A stretch of DNA of 64,000 bases, from NCBI GenBank assembly GCA_964509425.1, contig CAZDWZ010000007.1:124001-188000 (forward strand). The letters are read 5' to 3'. Numbering within the stretch: position 1 is the stretch's first letter; every line of letters begins with the position of its first letter. Below the pieces are notes generated by a model, which was given only the letters and a program-made list of their open reading frames with translations, did not search any database and was not told where the DNA came from. This stretch comes from CAZDWZ01 sp964509425 (lineage in GTDB: Bacteria > Bdellovibrionota_C > UBA2361 > SZUA-149 > CAZDWZ01). Both the position numbers and the translations under genes were made by a program. Below are positions 26,971 through 36,041 of the stretch, piece by piece.

Positions 26971-27215
26971 ACGCACTCAATCTGCAGTTCTTGTTTGCAG
27001 GTTAACTACAGCACTCGATCGAAACACTGGTGACAGCACAAAAAGGTTTTCTTTTTTGCGTTCCATCCGCGTTCTTCAGTGAGAGCTTTCTCCAAATACT
27101 GAAAATTCGTTCTCCCTGAACAACGCGGGTGGAATTGCCAGCTCATTGTGCTCGCGCGTGGTGCCCCCCCACAGGGAATCGGGGGCGTGGATGCTGCATG
27201 ATCGGAGGTGTCCTC

Positions 27216-30200
27216 ATGAAGAGGACCAAACGCCGGAAGTTAAAGAGGGGAAAACACACCCCCGTCTTTGATGACCGGAAAGGCGCGTGTGGGATGGCCG
27301 CCGCCGTCACACGAGACAACGTGCCGAGTGCTGAACCCATCGAGATGGTCCACAAGGCCGCTCGACGCATGGTTCAGCGTGGCGGCGGAGTGAAGAGAGG
27401 TGCGGGTGCGGGTCTCACCGTCGAGATCGACAAGTCGGAAGACCTCTCGCGTCACGAATTCCGTCGAGGCGAGGTTCCCGGGATCGCGGTCGTCTTCCTG
27501 CCCAAGAACGACAAGGCCGCGAAAGACTCCGTCGAAGAGGCGATTAGCGCGGAAGGCGCACGCTTCGTCGGCTGGAACAAGCCGGTGACCCGGAGCAACT
27601 GCCTCGGTAAATTCGCCCGGGAAACCGAGCCAGAGATCCTCCACGCCGTCTTCGCCCTCAAGAAGCTGGGGTGGTGGGAGAAGCTCTGGTCGGTGCTGGT
27701 GTTCCTGTTCCTCGCCATGTTCGGGCGGGTCCGTCTGGCTGACTGGTCAGACCCCGTCGGCGTCCGGGCTTTCAAAGTCCGGAAGGCCATCGAACGTTCG
27801 TTCCTCCTGCGGCGCTACGGCGCGAGCAGCCTCGAAGAAGTGCCGAAGAAGGATCGGGTGTCGCAGTACCCGTTTCTCGTCTCCTGCTCCACGTACACGG
27901 TGACCTACCTCGTGCTCGGGAACTCGGAGAAGATCTTCGACTACTACCCGGAACTGCGACATCGGGTGACGCGGTACGCGCTCATCCATGTCAGGTACAG
28001 TACCAACACTGGCCCCGAGTGGGCTCGCTGCCATCCGTGGGACGGCATTCTCACGCAAAACGGCGAAGTCAACACCCTTCGGGGTAACCTCCGCTGGTGG
28101 CAGTCTCGCGACAAAGCGTTCTGTTCGGAGTCGATGCGACCGATCCTCAATCTCGATCGCTCCGACACGGGTAACCTCGCGGAGATCGTCTCGCTGCTCG
28201 CCGCCGAGGGCATGGGCGAAGACGAAGCCATCCGGCTCTTGGTGCCGCCGGCCCATGCCGGTAGCCCTGACCATCAGAAGGAGGGAAAAGAGAAAGTCCG
28301 GGCGATGTACCGGTACTGGGAAACCCGCTTGGAGCCCTGGGAGGGGCCTCTCGCGGTAATCGTGATCAATCCGAACCGGTGCTACCGCAGCTTCTGGGAT
28401 CAGGTGTTCGGAAGAGTCAAGCAGTCCGGGCCGCGCTTGAGCGGCATCGTCGATCGTTCCGGACTTCGGCCGCTCGTGGTCGAGATGTCCGGGAAAGCCG
28501 TGTCCTACGCCTCGGAGTTCGGGTTCACCGGAATCCCGCTCTCCGCGCAGACCGCGCGCATGCAAGTGCAACGTGGTCAGATGGTCTGTTACGACGTCGA
28601 GTCCGATAAGCTCAGCTCTCCGGAAGAAGTCGAAGCTGAGTTCGCCGCCCGCGCCCCGTACGAACGGCTCCTGCGAGCGACCCCGCTCGCGCCGAAGCCC
28701 TCCGTTCGGAAGCCGGGTTGGAATTCGAAAACCCTTGTCCGGCGTCTCTCGAAGGCCGGTGTCCACTCTGATGACTGCGAAGAAGTGCTCGCTCCGATGG
28801 CCCTCACGGGCGTCGAGCCGCACGTGTCGATGGGTGACGACTCACAACCGTGGCATCTCCGGCCACTGAACGTGCTGACGTCGCTCTTTAACGTCTTCCT
28901 CCACGCGTTCGCTCACGTGACGAGGCCGTCGATCGATGCGGTTCGGCAAGAAGACGCCTTCACCATGGGCGTCAGCATCGGACCCAAAGGCACGCCGTTC
29001 CGAAGGACCCGCACTGCACAACTCGTCGAACTCGACTCGCCGTTCCTGAGCGGCCCCGAGTTTGACGAAGTTTGCGGCGCGTTCCGGACGACCGTCTTCG
29101 CCTGCGAGTTCGATACCCGTTCGGAGAGCGGTTCTCTGAGAAGGAAGGCGCTCAAGATCGCAACCGAGGTCGTCGAAGCCGTGCGGCGGGGCACCACCCT
29201 GGCCGTTCTCGACGACACACCGAGCGCTGACCACATGCAGTTCGTGCCTCTGGCGTTGGTCGTGCCGCTCGTTCACCGGCAGCTCGCGGAAGCGGGCCTC
29301 CGGAGCGACTGCTCGATCATCTGCCGCTGTGTCGAAGCGAGAGACGCGCACGAGGTCGGGGTTCTCCTGTCCTACGGCGCGGAAGCGGTGTACCCGTCGC
29401 TGATCGAAGAACTGCTCTTCACCGCCCCCGAGCTTCTCGAACCCCGTCCCGGAAAGGAGCGGAATTGGGACTGGAGCGACGAAGCGGGCGTTCTGCGGTG
29501 GAACAACTGGCGGAAGGCGAACATCAACGCCCTCCGGCTGATTATGGGCCGTCTCGGTACGACTCCGATGTCATCCACCATCGGTGCCGAAACCTTCTTC
29601 CCCTACGGCCTCGACGACGATGTCATGGCCGAGGTCTTCCCCGGGCGTAAATCCCGAATGGGCCTCATGGGGTGGGAGGAAATCGAGACAATCTACCGGA
29701 ACCTTCATTCGAGAGGAGAAAAAGCGCCGGACGAATACCTCCGGCCTGAGAACGGTGCTTCGTTCAAGACGCCGCTGCTCCCGATCAGCCGCACGTCGAA
29801 CGTGGAAGGTGAAGGGCGAATCCCGCATTCGTATTCGAAGAGGGTGATCTCTACCCTCCGAGAGTTCACGCACGCGGACAACGACTCGCCTGATGACGTG
29901 CGCCGGAAGTACCTGCGATACTGCGACGAAGTCCACGGGCGGCCGCCGACGACTCCACGCTCGTTCCTCGAACCGAACTTCGGTCTCGAACCGGTTCTGG
30001 ACGAAGCGATGGTGCCGACAGTCCGGCAGCTTCTCGCCGACAACATGTTTCTGGTGCCGATCTCACTCGGTGCCCAACCGCTGCAACCGTGGCTAACCAA
30101 CGTCCTCGGAACCGAAGAAGCCGGTGCGATCGCACATACCGGTGAAGGCGGGATCCCCGAGGAGCTGTACGGCCACCCACTTGCCCCGCGTGCACGGCAG

Positions 30201-32030
30201 ATCGCGTCCGGCGGCTTCGGCTTCCGGGCGAGGAATCTCGCCGACGAGCGGGCCATCATCCTCTGCGTCAAGATGGCGCAGGCGGCGAAGACGGCCACGG
30301 GAGGCGTCCTCGACGGCAAGAAGGTGGTGCTCTACGTCCCGAAGATCCGTGGAACGAAGCCGGGCCGGGGTGCGTACAGCCCCGCGAACCTGCTCGATAT
30401 CAACAGCATCGAGGATCTCCAGTTCTTTGTCCGCCTGCTGCGGCTTTGCAACCCGCACGCGGCCATTGAGATCAAGATCGTGGCGACGGAGGACTTCGGT
30501 CCGCTGGTCTTCACGATCGCCGACATGCTGAACCGTATCGGGAATCCGATTCCTCGTGACGGCGAAACGCCTCGGAAGAACCGCATCTACATTCAAGGGA
30601 AGGGGGGATCCACTGGGAATGCCCAGCTCCTCTCCCGCGAACACGGTGCGATCTCTTGGGAGGAAGCACTGCGAGAAGCGGTGTACGTCCTCGCCGGGAG
30701 CGGTCTCGAGGGTACGGTAGACCTCGTCGTAGACGGCGGCTTCAAGACCGCGTGGGATGTGTTCGTGGCCGGCGTGTACGGTGCGAAGGCCGCTGGCTTC
30801 GGCACCGCAATCATGATCGCAGATGAGTGTGTGAAGTGCGACGTCTGTCAAGGCGGCGGCTGTCCGACAGGACAGGCGGCGGCCGCTACGGCAGGGGCAC
30901 TCATCGACAAGTACGTGAAGCGGAGCGACGTCGAGCGCGTCATCCGCTTCTGGCAACAAACTGGTCTGGAGCTTCAAACCCTCCTCCGGCGAGCGGGCGT
31001 GCGAACGTTCGACGAGCTGAAGGGCAGGTTCGATCTCCTCAAAGTCCGCGAGAGGGGCGGACACTATAAGAAGTTCACCGACCGGGTGAGGGCTCACTTC
31101 GTGAACTACCCGCGAGTAGACGACCCCGACGTCGCGGCCGAGCACGGGATCTACCGTGACTCCGATCTCGACAACCGGGTTCGGAACGCGGCACCGGAGT
31201 TCTTCCTCACCGGCACCGGAGAACACACCGTAGACATCGGTCAACTGGTTCCGAACCACGCTCCGTTCGGTGCGAGCCTCACCAGCTCGATCGTTCGGCT
31301 CCTGAATTCGGGACACAAGTTCACCGGCCACCTGACTGTAACTTCGGAAGGATTCGCGCCTCAGGGTTTCGGCGCGCTGACTTCCGGCCCGTTCACCATG
31401 ATCCACACGGGCGTGGTGAGCAACTTCGCATGGGAAGGAATCGAATTCGGTGCAACCGGCGTGGTTCGACAAACGCCGGGGAACATCACGGACCCGCACC
31501 GAAGCGCCATCGGTCTGAACTGCATCGGCTACCGGATGCAGGAGGGCGGCCGGATCTTCGCCGCCGGATCGATCGGTTCCTACGCGGCGGCTTGCAACCG
31601 CGGCGGCTTGCTCGTCTCTGATGGCTGCGGAAGCTACCTCGGATTCGGCATGTCCACAGGCACGGTCGTGATCCTCGGGAAGATCGATGGGTCGGCTTGT
31701 TTTGCCGGGATGACCGGCGGAACGGGTTTCATCTACGATCCGACCGGAGATTTCCAAGGACGATACGACAAGCGTGTCGCGCGAGCGGACCGCTTGAGTG
31801 CCGAGCACCGCGAAGAGATCGAAGAACTCCGCCGAGTCCTCGAGGAACACCACCGTCTCAGCCTCTCTACGACGGCTGGAGCGATCCTCGAGAAGTTCGA
31901 CGCGTGCATCGGCGATTTCTGGCTCGTGACCTGTTCGACCGTCGTCGCGGAGCCGGTGTTCACACCGACGGCCGAGACGAGCGCGGTCGTCGAGCGCTAC
32001 GGTCTGAAGCATCTGACGCTCGTTTCGTAG
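27216..32030 (+). CDS. gltB: Divergent glutamate synthase large subunit (GltB-like)
   Basis: This 1604-aa protein has the full GltB architecture. A 24-residue propeptide precedes Cys25 (KGACGM), the class II amidotransferase nucleophile; the amidotransferase motifs are HVRYSTNTGPEW and QNGEVNTLRGN. Then come the central domain (FLEPNFGLEPVLDEAM onward), the FMN/Fe-S synthase domain (SIEDLQFFVRLL, GKGGSTGN, VVDGGFKTAWDV, GFGTAIMIA) with cluster cysteines at 1205, 1211 and 1216 (C-x5-C-x4-C), and the C-terminal GXGXG beta-helix. It converts glutamine plus 2-oxoglutarate to two glutamates. Several hallmark motifs differ from standard GltB, and a hydrophobic insert sits at residues 153-170. Third codon positions are strongly G/C, unlike its neighbours, suggesting transfer. 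No small subunit (gltD) is in the window. The start is ATG 27216 with GGAGG 7 bases upstream, not the open frame from 27129. Confidence 0.85.
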   Translation: MKRTKRRKLKRGKHTPVFDDRKGACGMAAAVTRDNVPSAEPIEMVHKAARRMVQRGGGVKRGAGAGLTVEIDKSEDLSRHEFRRGEVPGIAVVFLPKNDKAAKDSVEEAISAEGARFVGWNKPVTRSNCLGKFARETEPEILHAVFALKKLGWWEKLWSVLVFLFLAMFGRVRLADWSDPVGVRAFKVRKAIERSFLLRRYGASSLEEVPKKDRVSQYPFLVSCSTYTVTYLVLGNSEKIFDYYPELRHRVTRYALIHVRYSTNTGPEWARCHPWDGILTQNGEVNTLRGNLRWWQSRDKAFCSESMRPILNLDRSDTGNLAEIVSLLAAEGMGEDEAIRLLVPPAHAGSPDHQKEGKEKVRAMYRYWETRLEPWEGPLAVIVINPNRCYRSFWDQVFGRVKQSGPRLSGIVDRSGLRPLVVEMSGKAVSYASEFGFTGIPLSAQTARMQVQRGQMVCYDVESDKLSSPEEVEAEFAARAPYERLLRATPLAPKPSVRKPGWNSKTLVRRLSKAGVHSDDCEEVLAPMALTGVEPHVSMGDDSQPWHLRPLNVLTSLFNVFLHAFAHVTRPSIDAVRQEDAFTMGVSIGPKGTPFRRTRTAQLVELDSPFLSGPEFDEVCGAFRTTVFACEFDTRSESGSLRRKALKIATEVVEAVRRGTTLAVLDDTPSADHMQFVPLALVVPLVHRQLAEAGLRSDCSIICRCVEARDAHEVGVLLSYGAEAVYPSLIEELLFTAPELLEPRPGKERNWDWSDEAGVLRWNNWRKANINALRLIMGRLGTTPMSSTIGAETFFPYGLDDDVMAEVFPGRKSRMGLMGWEEIETIYRNLHSRGEKAPDEYLRPENGASFKTPLLPISRTSNVEGEGRIPHSYSKRVISTLREFTHADNDSPDDVRRKYLRYCDEVHGRPPTTPRSFLEPNFGLEPVLDEAMVPTVRQLLADNMFLVPISLGAQPLQPWLTNVLGTEEAGAIAHTGEGGIPEELYGHPLAPRARQIASGGFGFRARNLADERAIILCVKMAQAAKTATGGVLDGKKVVLYVPKIRGTKPGRGAYSPANLLDINSIEDLQFFVRLLRLCNPHAAIEIKIVATEDFGPLVFTIADMLNRIGNPIPRDGETPRKNRIYIQGKGGSTGNAQLLSREHGAISWEEALREAVYVLAGSGLEGTVDLVVDGGFKTAWDVFVAGVYGAKAAGFGTAIMIADECVKCDVCQGGGCPTGQAAAATAGALIDKYVKRSDVERVIRFWQQTGLELQTLLRRAGVRTFDELKGRFDLLKVRERGGHYKKFTDRVRAHFVNYPRVDDPDVAAEHGIYRDSDLDNRVRNAAPEFFLTGTGEHTVDIGQLVPNHAPFGASLTSSIVRLLNSGHKFTGHLTVTSEGFAPQGFGALTSGPFTMIHTGVVSNFAWEGIEFGATGVVRQTPGNITDPHRSAIGLNCIGYRMQEGGRIFAAGSIGSYAAACNRGGLLVSDGCGSYLGFGMSTGTVVILGKIDGSACFAGMTGGTGFIYDPTGDFQGRYDKRVARADRLSAEHREEIEELRRVLEEHHRLSLSTTAGAILEKFDACIGDFWLVTCSTVVAEPVFTPTAETSAVVERYGLKHLTLVS

Positions 32031-32052
32031 AACGAGTCGTCACGTAGTCACC

Positions 32053-32086
32053 GCCGGCGGCGAGGAAAACCCCCTCGCACGCCGGC
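32053..32086 (+). terminator. GC-rich hairpin after the glutamate synthase gene
   Basis: GCCGGCG-CGAGG faces CCTCG-CGCCGGC around an A-rich loop, starting 23 bases past the stop codon. No T-run follows, so termination may need a factor. The G+C-rich composition of the gltB region fades out just beyond it. Confidence 0.5.
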
Positions 32087-32212
32087 ATCGCCCCTCTACA
32101 ACACGGTTTTCCCGAGAAGGAACGTGCTGTCGCCAGGGGTTAGACTTTCGTGTTCACCTCTCCACCCCTCAGCAGTAATCCTACTCCCCCGAGAATCCAC
32201 TCTGCGTCCGCC

Positions 32213-32385
32213 ACGACGCGGTGACTCGCTATCTTGTTGAACCACAGAGGCACAGGGGCACAGAGATTGCACAGGGATGAAGTTAAGCTGGTAATAATCT
32301 CCACTCTACGTCCTCTGCGGTTGCATTTTTGATTGAAAAATCCACTTAAAGGCAACCGCAGAGGACACAGAGGAGCGCTATCTTG
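32213..32385. repeat. CACAGAG-type dispersed repeat element with flanking 10-bp direct repeats
   Basis: The gap between gltB and the decarboxylase gene holds a repeat element and no gene. AACCACAGAGGCACAG lies at about 32240. A 15-base perfect inverted repeat follows: GTCCTCTGCGGTTGC (32310-32324) facing GCAACCGCAGAGGAC (32352-32366), then ACACAGAGG. The decamer CGCTATCTTG flanks the element at 32227-32236 and 32376-32385. The left part (ACGACGCGGTGA at 32213-32224, then TTGAACCACAGAGGCACAG) recurs in inverted orientation near 43600-43637. About 120 bases beyond the element, up to the next start codon, show nothing specific. Confidence 0.7.
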
Positions 32386-32504
32386 CTGGATGCTCCAGCC
32401 GAAGTGGCGCCAAAGCCCTCAGTTGCTTTTTTCGATAGTTAAGGTGAGAACAATTATGTGCCACTATTTGGTCGCGAATAACTAATTCTTTTCGGGATAC
32501 TGCA

Positions 32505-33782
32505 ATGTCTCAAGTCGAGTCGCTTCGCTTTCTTACTCCGGATTTGGTTCGCAGAATCGCTCGAGAGTTCGGCTCTCCAGTTTACGTGTATGACGAAAAA
32601 ACTCTTCGAGCGAGTGCTGAGGCATTGTTGGCATTCCCAAATGCGTACGGACTAACCGCGCGCTTCGCCATGAAGGCGAATTCGAACGTCAATATCTTGA
32701 AACTTTTTAGTTCAATGGGTCTCGGTATCGACGCCAGCTCCGGCTACGAAATCGAGCGTGCAATTCGCGCCGGAGTTCCTGCCGAAAAAATCATGGTCTC
32801 TTCACAGGAGTTACCGCACAATTTGAAAGAGATGATTCCTCTCGGTGTGAAGATCAATCTCACCTCTCTCGACCACCTGCGAGAATTCGGCGAGCAATTC
32901 CCTGGAAAGGAAATCGGTCTTCGATTCAATCCTGGTTTGGGTTCCGGCGGAACAAACCGAACGAACGTCGGTGGTCCGGCGTCGAGCTTCGGAATCTGGC
33001 ACGAGCAAATCCGGGAGACAAAGGCTCTGGTTGCTGAGTTCGGATTGAAGGTGATCACGATCCACACGCACATCGGATCAGGCTCCGATGCTGAAGTTTG
33101 GCAGCGCGCCGCACGTCTCACGGTGGAGTTGCTCGAGCATTTTCCAGAAGCAACGAATCTGAACCTCGGTGGCGGATTCAAGGTTGGCCGGATGGCGAGT
33201 GAGACCTCCACCAATTTGCAAAAAGTCGGCCTCCCGGTAGTTGAGATTTTCAAGGAATTTGCGGCACGCACGGGCCGTAAAATGCACTTGCAGCTCGAGC
33301 CAGGGACTTTTTTGGTAGCAAATGCCGGATGCATCATCTCCCGCGTGATCGCCGCTGCGAATACCGGAACTGATGGCTATAACTTCTATAAACTCGATTG
33401 CGGTATGACGGAAATTCTCCGGCCGTCCCTGTATGGAGCACAGCATCCGCTTACGGTCGTGTCTTCGGACTCTTCGGACGAAGCATCTCAGCGTTCAGTG
33501 ACGAAAGCCGTTGTGGTCGGACACTGCTGTGAGTCAGGAGACATTATCACTCCCCTGCCGGGCGACCCCGAGGGCCTTTCGCCTCGGCCGCTGCACAGTG
33601 CTCGGGCAGGCGATTTCATGGTGATCGGCGGAACCGGCGCTTACTGCGCGGCGATGTCTGCAAAGAACTACAATTCGTTCCCCGAAGCCGCGGAGGTTCT
33701 GTTGAAACAGAACGGAGAACCTGCCCTCATTCGAAAACGGCAGACGCTCGACCAGGTCCTTGAAAACGAGCTCACGATTTAG
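32505..33782 (+). CDS. lysA: Diaminopimelate decarboxylase-like PLP enzyme (fold type III)
   Basis: This 425-aa protein matches the alanine racemase-like barrel decarboxylases. The PLP Lys57 is in RFAMKANSN. Other landmarks are IDASSGYEIERAIRAGVPAEKI, the HTHIGSGSD phosphate/PLP loop, LNLGGGFKV, LEPGTFLVANAG and the catalytic-partner Cys in GHCCESGD. These fit DAP decarboxylase, which makes lysine from meso-diaminopimelate. The usual EPGR substrate Arg is replaced by Thr (EPGT), and the gene stands apart from other lysine genes, so a related decarboxylase (for example carboxynorspermidine or another amino acid) is possible. The start is ATG 32505 with only a weak GGGA upstream. The 239 bases to the next gene hold nothing obvious. 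Confidence 0.78.
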   Translation: MSQVESLRFLTPDLVRRIAREFGSPVYVYDEKTLRASAEALLAFPNAYGLTARFAMKANSNVNILKLFSSMGLGIDASSGYEIERAIRAGVPAEKIMVSSQELPHNLKEMIPLGVKINLTSLDHLREFGEQFPGKEIGLRFNPGLGSGGTNRTNVGGPASSFGIWHEQIRETKALVAEFGLKVITIHTHIGSGSDAEVWQRAARLTVELLEHFPEATNLNLGGGFKVGRMASETSTNLQKVGLPVVEIFKEFAARTGRKMHLQLEPGTFLVANAGCIISRVIAAANTGTDGYNFYKLDCGMTEILRPSLYGAQHPLTVVSSDSSDEASQRSVTKAVVVGHCCESGDIITPLPGDPEGLSPRPLHSARAGDFMVIGGTGAYCAAMSAKNYNSFPEAAEVLLKQNGEPALIRKRQTLDQVLENELTI

Positions 33783-34021
33783 CAGTTCGGCGGTCCGCCC
33801 GAGCAACAGGAAGTGCAACGTCGAAACTTTCTCAATATCGATTTGTTCCGAAATTGAGAGATCCGCATTAAAACAATATTCAGCCGGTTAACGAAAACTT
33901 GCTGATGAGCTGGTAAGCCCTATAGTAACCGTTCGTCTTAGATCTAAGTCGAGCCCTATTCGTAGGCCCGACGGCGAACCAATATCTAGTCTCAACCTGG
34001 AGCGGGAAAAGCGCAGATCGA

Positions 34022-34933
34022 ATGTCACGGTATAGAAAGTTCACCGCAGCTATTATCCTGCTCGGCACCTCGGCGATTTTCTGTGCAGCTGCCTCCGTCG
34101 TCTATTTTCAGGAGCATCTGCTCTTCCCGTATTACGATGAGACTCAACGAAGGCCTGAATCGGAAAGGACGGAATCAGCTAGTGGCGGAATCAGCCGTGT
34201 GGTGCTCGATCCCGGCGAGAATCAAATCGAAGTTTGGCATGCTCCGGCGAGCGGTACCTCTCGCGGAGTTGCGGTGATCTTTCGCGCCAACATGGGCACT
34301 CTCTCCGATCACACATCGCTCATCGATCTCGCCGTAGGCCAGGGCCTGGACGCGGCGATCTTCAATTATCCCGGAATGGGAATGAGTAGCGGAAGCCTGA
34401 GTGAGAAAACCATTCTCAGCGCCGGCGAACGGGTCATACAGCATTTCTACACTTCGCTTCAGGACAAGGCGAAAAAACTCTGGATCTTCGGTTACTCGAT
34501 CGGAACCGGCCCGGCGGGGGCACTCGCTCTCAAGTATAAACCCGAAGTGCTCGTGCTTTTTGCGCCGTATACGAGCATCACTGAGGTCATTAAGACGAGA
34601 ACTCGCTACGGCGCGCTTGCCGGCTTCTCGAGGTTTGACTTCGAGCTGAAGAAGCCGATTTCGCTCCTCGAGAAAACGCATCTCCTCGTTGTCACCGGTG
34701 GTGCGGACACGACGATATTTCCCGAGATGTCTCTCAGGGTGTTGTCGGCATACCGGGGGCAAGGTCGCTCACACCATATTCACAATCCAGCAGCACCGCA
34801 TGACCATCTCGTCGGAGCAAATCGCTTGGAACTCGACCGGGTGTTAGGGGAGATAGTATCCGGAGAAATGCGTTCGACCGACATTCCTCCGCCGTCGCCA
34901 ATTTCAGCCGCGGAACAAATAGGGATCAGATGA
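34022..34933 (+). CDS. Membrane-anchored alpha/beta hydrolase
   Basis: This 303-aa protein has one N-terminal transmembrane anchor (AAIILLGTSAIFCAAASVVYF). The hydrolase domain has the nucleophile elbow GYSIGTG (Ser159), an acid at Asp229 (VTGGADTTIF) and a His at 262 (APHDHLV), in the BEM46/FAM108-like order. The oxyanion region NYPGMGMSSG precedes the elbow by about 40 residues. The substrate is unknown; relatives include thioesterase- and lipase-like enzymes. Its stop overlaps the start of the SRPBCC gene (ATGA), so the two are translationally coupled, and a CHI-like gene follows. Confidence 0.82.
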   Translation: MSRYRKFTAAIILLGTSAIFCAAASVVYFQEHLLFPYYDETQRRPESERTESASGGISRVVLDPGENQIEVWHAPASGTSRGVAVIFRANMGTLSDHTSLIDLAVGQGLDAAIFNYPGMGMSSGSLSEKTILSAGERVIQHFYTSLQDKAKKLWIFGYSIGTGPAGALALKYKPEVLVLFAPYTSITEVIKTRTRYGALAGFSRFDFELKKPISLLEKTHLLVVTGGADTTIFPEMSLRVLSAYRGQGRSHHIHNPAAPHDHLVGANRLELDRVLGEIVSGEMRSTDIPPPSPISAAEQIGIR

Positions 34934-35385
34934 TTCATCAGCTCCAATCCAAAATCGTGCTGTCCGCAACGCTTCCCGATGTGTGGGATTTTTTCTCGAA
35001 CCCAGCAAATCTCGCACGGATCACACCCCCTGCGCTCAACCTCCAGCCGCTTTCTCCGGTAGAGCCGAGAATGTACGAAGGCCAAATAATCGTTTATCGA
35101 GTGAAGCCGTTCCTGCAGATTCCTCTCACCTGGGTGACTGAGATTACGCACGTCCGAGAGCACGACTATTTCGTCGATGAACAGCGCTTGGGGCCCTACC
35201 GGATTTGGCATCACGAGCACTTCTTTCGTGAAGTGTCGGAAGGTGTTGCCGTGGAAGACCGCGTCTCGTATCTCCTGCACGGCTGGGCTTTCGGCAAAGT
35301 TCTGAATTCCATGTTCATCGCGTCACGGCTGAGATCGATCTTCGCCTATCGCGAACAAGCAATCAGAGGTATCTTCGAGAAATAA
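34930..35385 (+). CDS. SRPBCC (START-like) ligand-binding protein
   Basis: This 151-aa single-domain protein has the helix-grip pattern of the SRPBCC 'cyclase/dehydrase-like' group: VWDFFSNPANLARITPP at the start, the strand pair GQIIVYRVKPFLQIPLTW, the FVDEQRLGPYRIWHHEHFF block and a C-terminal helix. These proteins bind hydrophobic ligands such as lipids or quinones. It overlaps the upstream hydrolase gene by 4 bases and is followed 37 bases later by a CHI-like gene, suggesting a small lipid- or isoprenoid-handling operon. No catalytic residues can be named. Confidence 0.82.
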   Translation: MIHQLQSKIVLSATLPDVWDFFSNPANLARITPPALNLQPLSPVEPRMYEGQIIVYRVKPFLQIPLTWVTEITHVREHDYFVDEQRLGPYRIWHHEHFFREVSEGVAVEDRVSYLLHGWAFGKVLNSMFIASRLRSIFAYREQAIRGIFEK

Positions 35386-35422
35386 TCTTGAGTCTCTCCC
35401 ATAACAAGATGTTAAGTCTGCA

Positions 35423-36022
35423 ATGAACAATTCCCGAAACTCAAGTGTCTGGCTCGCAACGTCACTTTTTCTCGTCAGCTCAGTGCTTCTCGCACATCGC
35501 GCGATTGCTCAGGAATCCGAGGAAAGATGTCTCGAGAATGTTTGTTTTCCCCAGTCGGTAGCGGCATCGAAAACTGAGTGGAAGCTCTCAGGGCTCGCCA
35601 AGTACCGCTACCTTCTTTGGGATGTCTATGTCGCCGCACTTTACCGGCCGGCTCCAGACTCGAGCACCACATCAGCCACTCTCGACCTCGCACGACAGAA
35701 ACTAGTCATCCACTACTTTCGAGACATTACGGCGGAGGAATTTTGCGAGAGCACTACCGACGCGATGAAAAAAAATCCGGAATATGATGAGAAGAGCTTT
35801 TCGGAGTCACTTCCCATTCTTTGCCGTGCATTCAAAACAGCCGCGGCAGGTGACCGGTATGAGCTCATGTCTGAAGACGGCATGAACACGCGTCTGTTGC
35901 ACAACAACAAGGAGGTTTTCGCTACGAAGGACAAACGCTTCGCGCGAGTTTTCTTCGGAATTTGGCTCTCAGATTACGGATTGGATCGCAACTTCACGCA
36001 GGCGTTGCTCAAGCCACTCTGA
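35423..36022 (+). CDS. Chalcone-isomerase-like domain protein, secreted
   Basis: This 199-aa protein has a signal peptide (SLFLVSSVLLAHRAIAQ). The mature part fits the bacterial CHI-like family: LSGLAKYRYLLWDVYVAALYRP at the start, LVIHYFRDITAEEF in the middle and RVFFGIWLSDYGLD near the end, the usual 'FxGIWLS' finish. Bacterial members are periplasmic, probably bind fatty acids or other hydrophobic ligands, and usually lack chalcone isomerase activity. It is the third gene of the hydrolase-SRPBCC run. It ends 20 bases from the convergent ABC ATPase gene. Confidence 0.78.
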   Translation: MNNSRNSSVWLATSLFLVSSVLLAHRAIAQESEERCLENVCFPQSVAASKTEWKLSGLAKYRYLLWDVYVAALYRPAPDSSTTSATLDLARQKLVIHYFRDITAEEFCESTTDAMKKNPEYDEKSFSESLPILCRAFKTAAAGDRYELMSEDGMNTRLLHNNKEVFATKDKRFARVFFGIWLSDYGLDRNFTQALLKPL

Positions 36023-36041
36023 TGCGTTCAACTCGCTTGCG

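Noticed and set aside
26774..26980. Minus-strand 68-aa ORF in the glutamate synthase leader
   Set aside because: No ribosome binding site and no domain; it covers the folded RNA core.
28000..32012. Long minus-strand ORFs opposite glutamate synthase
   Set aside because: Shadow frames caused by the G+C-rich codon use of gltB; Arg/Val-rich and without motifs.
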